DNA from: an uncultured Clostridia bacterium
GTDB taxonomy: Bacteria; Bacillota; Clostridia; Oscillospirales; Ruminococcaceae
Length of the DNA stretch: 5,392 nt
Direction of reading: 5' to 3'
Assembly: GCA_946533615.1 (NCBI GenBank)
Contig: CAMNBY010000213.1
Span: forward strand, 1 to 5,392
Position numbers and translations under genes: made by a program. The notes under the pieces are model-generated. The model did no database searches and was not told where the DNA came from. It saw nothing but the letters and a program-made list of their open reading frames with translations. Shown here one piece after another: positions 1 through 4,551 of the stretch; positions within the stretch are counted from its first letter, which is position 1; the number at the start of each line of letters is the position of its first letter.

Positions 1-14
1 ACTGCGGTCGGCGA

Positions 15-65
15 TTTAGGGGCGCTGCCCCTAAAAACCCTGCCAAGGGCTAAGGCCGCCCTTGG
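15..65. repeat. Double-hairpin intergenic repeat-like sequence
   Basis: Two adjacent inverted repeats are visible. TTTAGGGGC (15-23) pairs with GCCCCTAAA (27-35) around a 3-nt loop, and CCAAGGGC (43-50) pairs with GCCCTTGG (58-65) around a 7-nt loop. There is no T-run that would make this a clear terminator. GC-rich double hairpins of this kind are a common form of dispersed intergenic repeat in gut Firmicutes, but only one copy lies in this window, so the family assignment is an inference. Positions 66-135 show no gene or strong signal. Confidence 0.5.
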
Positions 66-135
66 AACCGGCCAATTTGACTACGGCGATGTTTTAGCTA
101 AGCCTTTTTCGGGCTTTTCCTCTCACACTATCCTT

Positions 136-229
136 CTGACCCCCACCGTATCGCGAGGGAGCCCCGGCACGTTTCGCTGTTGTGAGGCGGCTTGCCGCCG
201 TTCTCGCGGATTGCGCACCCGCGCCCGGG
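136..229 (+). repeat. R1 repeat, copy A (full length)
   Basis: First of three copies of a GC-rich repeat of about 95 bp, running from CTGACCCCCACC to GCACCCGCGCCCGGG. It has an inner hairpin GGCGGC-TT-GCCGCC (186-199) and outer arms CGCGAG (152-157) / CTCGCG (203-208). It matches copy C over its whole length in inverse orientation. It differs in the stretch 171-179, where copies B and C have one arm (TCACA) of a small extra hairpin. No reading frame here is credible as a gene. It could be a REP- or MITE-like palindromic element; no transposase is present. Confidence 0.85.
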
Positions 230-256
230 TCGAGCTTGCGAGTGATCTCGCGGATC

Positions 257-326
257 AAAAAAACGTATCGCGAGGGAGCTCCGGCACATCACACAGTTGT
301 GAGGCGGCTTGCCGCCGTTCTCGCGA
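257..326 (-). terminator. Possible mazF terminator formed by R1 copy B
   Basis: On the minus strand the 7-bp outer stem TCGCGAG/CTCGCGA with its internal hairpins is followed by TACG and then T7 (plus-strand A7 at 257-263). This lies at and just beyond the mazF stop. The form is unusual (branched stem, 4-nt gap before the T-run, stem overlapping coding sequence), so termination is an inference. Confidence 0.35.
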
Positions 327-346
327 CTTGCGCACCCGCGCCCGGG
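264..346 (+). repeat. R1 repeat, copy B, overlapping the mazF 3' end
   Basis: Second R1 copy, in the same orientation as copy A, lacking the outer CTGACCCCCAC end. Outer arms TCGCGAG (268-274) and CTCGCGA (320-326) enclose GGAGCTCC (275-282), TCACA/TGTGA (289-293/298-302) and GGCGGC/GCCGCC (303-308/311-316). Read on the minus strand, this compound stem is followed after four bases by seven T (257-263), so it may also terminate mazF transcription. The mazF reading frame enters the repeat at 346 and stops inside it at 289-291. Confidence 0.85.
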
Positions 347-690
347 GATTTAAGGCCGAAGGAGATCTCGAGGGCCGAGTCTACGGCGTCCATGACCTCT
401 CCGCCTGCTTCGCCCATGCGTTCGCGAAGGCGGCGCTTGTCTAATGTACGTATCTGCTCCAGCAGCACGATGGAATCCCGCGAGAGCCCGCAGGTGCCTG
501 CCCCTACGGTGATGTGCGTCGGCAGGTCGCTCTTGGTGAGCCTGCTGGTTATGGCGGCGGCTATCACCGTCGGTGAATACTTGTTCCCGATGTCGTTCTG
601 GACTATCAGCACGGGTCGCAGCCCGCCCTGCTCCGAGCCTACCACGGGGCTGAGGTCGGCGTAATAGATCTCGCCTCTGCGTACTGTCAT
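289..690 (-). CDS. mazF: MazF/PemK-family mRNA interferase toxin (NdoA-like) with a repeat-derived C-terminus
   Basis: Encodes 133 residues of the MazF/PemK toxin family, ribosome-independent endoribonucleases that cut mRNA at short sequences and are normally neutralised by a co-transcribed antitoxin. The N-terminus (RRGEIYYADLSPVVGSEQGG, residues 4-23) and RPVLIVQNDIGNKYSPT (25-41) closely follow Bacillus NdoA. The residues corresponding to its catalytic pair, Arg25 and Thr48, are present, as is LLEQIRTLDK (76-85). The start is ATG at 688-690, 10 nt after GGAG. NdoA is about 116 residues long. Here the family-like part ends around residue 113 (SALEISFGL), and residues 116-133 (PGAGAQVARTAASRLTTV) are encoded entirely by R1 copy B, which also gives the TGA stop. 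The natural stop therefore seems to have been replaced. No antitoxin (MazE/NdoAI-like) gene lies upstream. The fold assignment is firm; activity with the added tail is unknown. Confidence 0.93.
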   Translation of the reverse strand: MTVRRGEIYYADLSPVVGSEQGGLRPVLIVQNDIGNKYSPTVIAAAITSRLTKSDLPTHITVGAGTCGLSRDSIVLLEQIRTLDKRRLRERMGEAGGEVMDAVDSALEISFGLKSPGAGAQVARTAASRLTTV

Positions 691-700
691 TTGCTGTCCA

Positions 701-709
701 CTCCTTTTT
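701..709 (-). promoter_or_regulatory. mazF ribosome binding site
   Basis: Minus-strand AAAAAGGAG, with 10 nt between the GGAG core and the ATG at 690. It fixes the mazF start. A TACAT pentamer (plus ATGTA, 711-715) lies one base upstream; UACAU is the reported cut site of Bacillus subtilis MazF. Confidence 0.8.
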
Positions 710-766
710 GATGTAAAAATTTCCGAGCCTTTGCCTCGGCTGTTACGTTTTTATTATTGTCGCTCT

Positions 767-794
767 GCCGTTTTTTTATACGATGAAAAACGGC
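767..794. promoter_or_regulatory. Inverted repeat in the mazF leader
   Basis: A perfect 9-bp inverted repeat, GCCGTTTTT (767-775) and AAAAACGGC (786-794), with a 10-nt centre. It lies downstream of the predicted mazF transcription start and upstream of the start codon. It could be an RNA hairpin in the leader or a protein operator. A second, smaller hairpin (CCGAG/CTCGG, 723-727/735-739) lies closer to the gene. Function is inferred from position only. Confidence 0.5.
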
Positions 795-812
795 GCGGGC
801 GGCTCTTTTTTT

Positions 813-842
813 ATTTTATGCCGCATCTCCGAAAAGGGTCAA
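813..842 (-). promoter_or_regulatory. Predicted sigma-A promoter of mazF
   Basis: On the minus strand TTGACC (837-842) as -35 and TAAAAT (813-818) as -10 are separated by 18 nt, in an AT-rich stretch. The start point would fall near 805, giving a leader of about 115 nt before mazF. No better match was found between mazF and the 921-956 dyad. This suggests mazF is transcribed alone. Confidence 0.55.
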
Positions 843-920
843 ATCCTCCGTTAAAATGCACAAAACGAGGGCAAAAAAATTGTGCAAACAACTGTTTTAA
901 TATTTTATCAATTCACAAAC

Positions 921-963
921 GGCGATTTGTTGCACACAAACGTGCAACAAATCGCCCCTTTTT
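921..963 (+). terminator. 15-bp perfect dyad followed by T5: likely plus-strand terminator
   Basis: GGCGATTTGTTGCAC (921-935) and GTGCAACAAATCGCC (942-956) form a perfect 15-bp stem with a 6-nt loop, followed by CC and TTTTT (959-963). This is the layout of an intrinsic terminator reading rightwards; the minus strand has no comparable T-run after the stem. No plus-strand gene lies upstream in the window to be terminated, so a protein-binding dyad or a barrier to read-through is an alternative. Confidence 0.55.
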
Positions 964-980
964 GCCTGTTAGTGAAGGGG

Positions 981-997
981 GGTACACGGCGTGTACC
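981..997. repeat. Short palindrome GGTACAC-GGC-GTGTACC
   Basis: A perfect 7-bp inverted repeat with a 3-nt centre, placed between the 921-963 hairpin and the R1 fragment that begins at 999. It has no T-run. It may be the outer edge of the repeat block or a small binding site; its role is unknown. Confidence 0.45.
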
Positions 998-998
998 A

Positions 999-1026
999 CG
1001 CAAGTCGCGTGAACGGCGGCAAGCCG
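999..1026 (-). repeat. Partial R1 duplicate next to copy C
   Basis: CGCAAGTCGCG-GAACGGCGGC-AAGCCG of this segment recurs 43 bp further right inside copy C (1042-1070), with one substitution (T for A after CGCG) and one missing base. It is a tandem partial duplication of one R1 arm and has the loop type (AA) of copies A and B rather than the GAA loop of copy C. Confidence 0.75.
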
Positions 1027-1027
1027 T

Positions 1028-1121
1028 CCCGGGCGCGGGTGCGCAAGTCGCGAGAACGGCGGCGAAGCCGCCTCACAACTGTGTGATGTGCCGGGGCTCC
1101 CTCGCGATATGGTGGGGGTCA
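1028..1121 (-). repeat. R1 repeat, copy C (full length, inverted)
   Basis: Third R1 copy, opposite in orientation to A and B. Arms TCGCGAG (1048-1054) and CTCGCGA (1101-1107) enclose GGCGGC-GAA-GCCGCC (1058-1072) and TCACA/TGTGA (1073-1077/1082-1086). The outer end GGTGGGGGTCAG (1110-1121) matches the outer end of copy A, so these two define the probable full unit. With copies A and B it brackets mazF and its promoter. Confidence 0.85.
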
Positions 1122-1370
1122 GATGGATTTGTGGGGGAGGATAACGCCCTCGCAAGGGTCGTGCAGGACGGGAGAAATTGATAATTGACAGTTGATAGCT
1201 GTTTCAATGCACAATTCACAATTCACAATGCACAATTGGGTTGACAGCTGCCGTGAGTGTCGGCTTTGCGGAAAACCCGCCGATGGCGGCACCTTCAAAT
1301 TATCAACTATCCATTTGGGGCTATCAATTCAGCACAGCACAAAGCCATAATAGAACCACCCGCAACAAGG
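1122..1370. other. Gene-free AT-rich spacer with short repeats
   Basis: No credible gene is seen. The stretch holds related AT-rich words in both orientations, such as TTGATAATTGACAGTTGATAG (near 1179-1199) and AATTATCAACTATC / GCTATCAATTC (near 1297-1330), plus the CACAATT array. TTGACA occurs at 1185-1190 and 1241-1246, but neither has a -10 box at a suitable distance. A CATAAT at 1346-1351 has no good -35. The promoter of the phage operon is therefore not identified here. Confidence 0.5.
1210..1237. repeat. Tandem heptamer (CACAATT)x4
   Basis: Four head-to-tail heptamers: CACAATT, CACAATT, CACAATG, CACAATT. Short intergenic arrays of this kind are prone to slippage. No function is evident. 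Confidence 0.85.
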
Positions 1371-1487
1371 CCCTCCTAACGGCAAGGACGCCGCCTCATT
1401 CACAAAGGCACCCACCGCCCTTAGAGGGCGGCGCTGAGACCTCTGCCAAGCGCAGAAGTGAGGCATTGGTGGGTGAATCAAAAAAGG
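1371..1487 (+). repeat. R2 structured repeat, copy 1, in the leader of the terminase genes
   Basis: Positions 1375-1439 are identical to 3286-3350. The similarity continues without gaps to about 1486, except for a divergent 10-base block (1440-1449). Visible pairings are: hairpin CCGCCC-TTAGA-GGGCGG (1415-1431); GCCTCA (1393-1398) with TGAGGC (1459-1464); CACCCACC (1409-1416) with GGTGGGTG (1468-1475); and an alternative CGCCGCC (1389-1395) with GGCGGCG (1427-1433). The second and third pairings cross, as in a pseudoknot, and the others compete. The element ends about 25 nt before the AGAAAGGAG ribosome binding site (1513-1521) of the small terminase gene. It may be a cis-acting RNA or a mobile palindromic repeat. 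Confidence 0.85.
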
Positions 1488-1526
1488 TGGGGGAATTAAA
1501 AAAGGGGAATTAAGAAAGGAGAAAAT

Positions 1527-2015
1527 ATGAGACAGATCGACACTAAGGATTTTGCGGCGGCTTACGCAAGAGGAGTGAACGCAGAGGAAGCAGCCATAAG
1601 CGCGGGGATCGCTCCCGTCAGGGCGAAGCTGGACGGACTGAAGCTGCTGCTGAAAAGCACTGTCAGAAGGCAGGTCAGGAGGGCGCGGGCTGCGCTCTTC
1701 TCAGACGAGGCAGAGGTGAGAGCGGGGCTTGAACGGCTGGCCTACGGCAGAGCCAATGACGCTGTGGCGCTGGCCTTCTGCGAAGAGGTGACTCCCGAGA
1801 TGCTTGCGGGAGCTGATCTGTATAATGTCAGCGAGATCAAGAAGGTCAAGGGCGGGGGCGTCGAGATCAAGTTCTTCGACAGGCAGAAGGCGCTCGAGGC
1901 TCTCGCCGAGCTGAACGACAGGCAGCAGCAGGACAAACGCGCCCGCAGCCTCGTCGAGGAGATCTACGGCAGAGCCGAAACGCCCGGGGAGGCCGAAAGC
2001 GATGGAGAATGCTAA
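1527..2015 (+). CDS. Phage terminase small subunit (Terminase_2-like)
   Basis: Encodes 162 residues. The small terminase binds the phage DNA packaging site and recruits the large subunit. The N-terminal part (FAAAYARGVNAEEAAISAGI, residues 9-28) looks like the helix-turn-helix of the Terminase_2/SPP1 G1P group, followed by a basic helix (VRRQVRRARA). The segment LYNVSEIKKVKGGGVEIKFFDRQKALEALAEL (98-129) matches the family's conserved C-terminal pattern. The start is ATG with AGAAAGGAG (1513-1521) 5 nt upstream. The 3' end overlaps the large terminase gene by 14 nt, so the two are probably translationally coupled. R2 copy 1 lies in its leader. Family assignment rests on pattern recognition plus position beside terL. 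Confidence 0.88.
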   Translation: MRQIDTKDFAAAYARGVNAEEAAISAGIAPVRAKLDGLKLLLKSTVRRQVRRARAALFSDEAEVRAGLERLAYGRANDAVALAFCEEVTPEMLAGADLYNVSEIKKVKGGGVEIKFFDRQKALEALAELNDRQQQDKRARSLVEEIYGRAETPGEAESDGEC

Positions 2016-3264
2016 GCCGACGGCCGTGCTTTCCCCGAAGCAGAGGCAGGTCTTTTCCTGGTGGCGTGACCGCGAGACCTCGGGGCGTGACGGGCTGATC
2101 TGCGACGGCGCTGTCCGCTCGGGCAAGACCTTTGCCATGTCCATGTCCTTTGCGGTCTGGGCGTGTACGACCTTTCGGGACAGCGACTTCGCGCTTTGCG
2201 GAAAGACCGTCACCTCGGTCAGGCGAAATCTTGTGACGCCGCTTGTCAGGCGGGCAAGGGATTGGGGCTTCTCGGTGAAGGAGTACGCCTCGAAAAACTA
2301 CATCGAGCTGAGCCTTGGCGGGTCGAAGAACAGGTTCTATCTTTTCGGCGGCCGCGACGAGAGCTCTGCGGCGCTGATACAGGGCATAACGCTTTCGGGA
2401 GTGCTGCTGGACGAGGTCGCGCTGATGCCGAGGAGCTTCGTTGAGCAGGCGGTGGCAAGATGCTCGGTGACGGGCTCGCGGCTCTGGTTCAACTGCAATC
2501 CCGAGCACAGCCGCCACTGGTTCAAGACCGAGTGGATAGACAAGGCAAAGGAGAAAAACCTGCTGTGTCTGCACTTTTCGCTCGAGGACAACCCCGCGCT
2601 GTCGGCGAAGGTCATCGAGAGGTACAAGAAGCTTTACTCGGGCGCTTTCTACGAGCGGTTCGTCCTTGGGCGGTGGACGGACACTCAGGGGCTGGTGTAC
2701 TCGATGTTCGACGAGCGCCTGCACGTCACCTCGGTGCTGCCCGAGGTCTGGGAGAAGCACGCTGTCAGCTGCGATTACGGGACGGTGAACCCGTCAAGCT
2801 TCGGGCTGTGGGGCTTGAGCGGGGGTGTCTGGTACAGAATGGCGGAATATTATTACGACTCCCGCCGCGAGGGACAAGCGCGGACGGACGAGGAGCACTA
2901 TCGCGGGCTTGAAGCCCTGTGCGCGGGCAGAGAGATAAGTCTTGTGATCTGCGACCCGTCGGCGGCGTCGTTCATCGAGTGCATAAGGCGGCACGGCAAG
3001 TTTCGCGTAGTGCCTGCGAAGAACGATGTGCTGTCGGGTATCAGGCGGGTAAGCGACGCTCTGACGAACGGAAAGATCAGGATAGGCGCGAAGTGCAGGG
3101 ACTGCATCAGGGAATTCGGGCTTTACCGCTGGGAGAGCGGGACGGGCACAGATGCGCCCGTAAAGGAGAACGATCATGCGATGGACGACGTGCGGTACTT
3201 TGTATCGAGGTTCATCTCATGCGAAGAAAGCGCCTTCGCCGTAATGACATTGCAAAGAAGGTAA
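2002..3264 (+). CDS. Phage terminase large subunit (ATPase-nuclease, Terminase_3/SPP1 G2P type)
   Basis: Encodes 420 residues, a normal length for this family. This is the DNA-packaging motor: an N-terminal ATPase drives DNA into the procapsid and a C-terminal RNase H-like nuclease cuts the concatemer. Walker A is GAVRSGKT (36-43). Walker B is VLLDE (134-138, Asp137-Glu138). A coupling-type motif FNCNPE lies at 163-168. The nuclease acidic residues appear as SCDYG (Asp258), VICDPS (Asp318) and HAMDDVRYF (Asp395/Asp396), so both activities look intact. GGGGAGG (1986-1992) lies 9 nt before the ATG at 2002, inside the end of the small terminase gene. It is followed by a 144-bp gap carrying R2 copy 2 before the portal gene. 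Confidence 0.96.
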   Translation: MENAKPTAVLSPKQRQVFSWWRDRETSGRDGLICDGAVRSGKTFAMSMSFAVWACTTFRDSDFALCGKTVTSVRRNLVTPLVRRARDWGFSVKEYASKNYIELSLGGSKNRFYLFGGRDESSAALIQGITLSGVLLDEVALMPRSFVEQAVARCSVTGSRLWFNCNPEHSRHWFKTEWIDKAKEKNLLCLHFSLEDNPALSAKVIERYKKLYSGAFYERFVLGRWTDTQGLVYSMFDERLHVTSVLPEVWEKHAVSCDYGTVNPSSFGLWGLSGGVWYRMAEYYYDSRREGQARTDEEHYRGLEALCAGREISLVICDPSAASFIECIRRHGKFRVVPAKNDVLSGIRRVSDALTNGKIRIGAKCRDCIREFGLYRWESGTGTDAPVKENDHAMDDVRYFVSRFISCEESAFAVMTLQRR

Positions 3265-3280
3265 GAGCAGCCGCGCACAA

Positions 3281-3399
3281 GTCCCCCTAACGGCAAGGAC
3301 GCCGCCTCATTCACAAAGGCACCCACCGCCCTTAGAGGGCGGCGCTGAGATCCCTCGTGTGCGCAGAGGTGAGGCCTTGGTGGGTGAATTAAAAAAAGG
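3281..3399 (+). repeat. R2 structured repeat, copy 2, between terL and portal
   Basis: Shares 65 identical bases with copy 1 (3286-3350 against 1375-1439). After a divergent 10-base block (3351-3360), it continues with only three substitutions through GGTGGGTGAAT (3379-3389) and the A-run. The same pairings are possible: CCGCCC/GGGCGG hairpin at 3326-3342, GCCTCA/TGAGGC at 3304-3309/3370-3375, and CACCCACC/GGTGGGTG at 3320-3327/3379-3386. The A-run merges into the portal ribosome binding site AAGGAG (3396-3401). The divergent block can form a small hairpin in both copies but with different bases. Confidence 0.88.
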
Positions 3400-3408
3400 A
3401 GAGAAGAA

Positions 3409-4551
3409 ATGAAAAGATTCAGGAGAAAAGCTGCTGCCGAAAGGGTCAGCGCGGCAGCGGAAAGAGTGCCGTTCCGACTTGCGGGCGAGTGCGTCGGGAT
3501 AGAGGGCGGCTTCTATGATGAGCTTCGGGCCAAGGTGCCGATCATAGACGCGTGCTTCGGCAAGATAATCAGGCTGACCAACGATTTCAGGCTCACAGCC
3601 GACAGACCGCAGGCGCAGAGGCTGCTGGACGAGTTCAGCGAGAGCGTGACCGTGGGCATCTCGGGAAGCTCGGTCAACACCTTCGCCGATCTTTATCTTG
3701 ACAGCCTGCTGACCTACGGCAGAGCCTTCGGCGGGCTGAGCATCGACAGCAGCAGAAGGCAGATAAAGGGAATTCTCGTCGCCGACCCCACACAGACCAC
3801 GGTGACTAAGGGCAGGGATCTGCTGGCGCCCGAGTTCCGTTCGGCAGCAACGGGTGAAAAGCTGAGAACACCGCCGCCCGAGATCAGCTTTTACACCACG
3901 CTGAACCCCTCTGTCAAGCACCCCGAGGGCGTTTCGATGCTGCGCGGAGTGCCTGCCCTCGCGGACATTCTGATGAAGATATATCAGTGCGTCGGCGAGA
4001 ACTTTGACAGGGTCGGGAACGTCCGCTACGCTGTCACCTACAAGCCCGAGACCGACGCCGACAGAGCCTTCGCAAAGGAACGCGCCGCCGAGATCGCAAA
4101 GGCCTGGTCTGATGGCATGAACAGCGCGGCTGTCGGCCGGGTCAAGGACTTTGTGGCGGTCGGCGACGTGGAGATAAAGGTCATCGGCGCCGACAACAAG
4201 ATGATCGACACCGAGGTGCCTGTCCGCCAGCTGCTGGAACAGATAATCGCCAAGCTTGGGATACCGCCCTTCATACTCGGGCTCAACTGGCAGAGCACCG
4301 AGCGCATGAGTTCCCAGCAGGCAGACATTCTTACCAGCGAGCTGGAATATTACCGCCGCCTGCTGACTCCCGTTCTGAGAAAGATAGGCCGCGCAGCCCT
4401 CAGGCTACAGGGCTTTGACGACGAGTGCCGCGTCGAGTGGTGCAACATCAATCTTCAGGACGAGGAAGCGCTGGCAAGAGCACGGCTGATGAACGCACAG
4501 GCAGCCGTGATCGAAACAGAACAAAGAAAGGAAGACAAGAATGGAAAATGA
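3409..4551 (+). CDS. Phage portal protein
   Basis: Encodes 380 residues. Portal proteins form the dodecameric ring at one capsid vertex through which terminase pumps DNA and to which the tail attaches. Family-like features include the early segment KIIRLTNDFRL (52-62), LTYGRAFGGLSID (101-113), HPEGVSMLRGVPALADIL (171-188), KLGIPPFILG (282-291) and the long C-terminal helix SSQQADILTSELEYYRRLLTPVLRKI (301-326). These and the gene order fit the SPP1 Gp6-like or HK97-like portal superfamily; which subgroup is uncertain. ATG at 3409 follows AAGGAG (3396-3401) by 7 nt. The 3' end overlaps the next gene by 11 nt, suggesting coupled translation. At 380 residues it is on the short side for portals (commonly 400-500), but no break is seen. 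Confidence 0.9.
   Translation: MKRFRRKAAAERVSAAAERVPFRLAGECVGIEGGFYDELRAKVPIIDACFGKIIRLTNDFRLTADRPQAQRLLDEFSESVTVGISGSSVNTFADLYLDSLLTYGRAFGGLSIDSSRRQIKGILVADPTQTTVTKGRDLLAPEFRSAATGEKLRTPPPEISFYTTLNPSVKHPEGVSMLRGVPALADILMKIYQCVGENFDRVGNVRYAVTYKPETDADRAFAKERAAEIAKAWSDGMNSAAVGRVKDFVAVGDVEIKVIGADNKMIDTEVPVRQLLEQIIAKLGIPPFILGLNWQSTERMSSQQADILTSELEYYRRLLTPVLRKIGRAALRLQGFDDECRVEWCNINLQDEEALARARLMNAQAAVIETEQRKEDKNGK

Noticed and set aside
100..118. Small hairpin AAGCC/GGCTT followed by TT
   Set aside because: The 5-bp stem and short T-run are too weak to call a terminator.
136..346. CRISPR-like array from R1 copies A and B
   Set aside because: There are only two copies in this orientation, about 95 bp each, with a single 34-bp gap and no regular spacers or cas genes.
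182..664. Plus-strand open frame of 160 codons antisense to mazF
   Set aside because: It reads through R1 copies A and B and then the opposite strand of a well-supported mazF; the protein is low-complexity and has no ribosome binding site.
1185..1269. Promoter candidates with TTGACA at 1185 and 1241 for the phage operon
   Set aside because: Neither has a -10-like hexamer 16-18 nt downstream.
731..1513. Several short open frames (731-1012, 882-1181, 913-1155 minus, 1241-1513)
   Set aside because: They run across inverted repeats, R1 and R2, lack ribosome binding sites and resemble translated repeats rather than proteins.
1867..2760. Long minus-strand open frame (297 codons) opposite the terminase genes
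   Set aside because: It is a shadow of GC-rich terS/terL coding sequence, is Arg/Pro-rich, and has no family resemblance.
3307..3921. Minus-strand open frame of 204 codons opposite the portal gene
   Set aside because: It combines the antisense of portal with antisense R2, and both parts are explained by other features.
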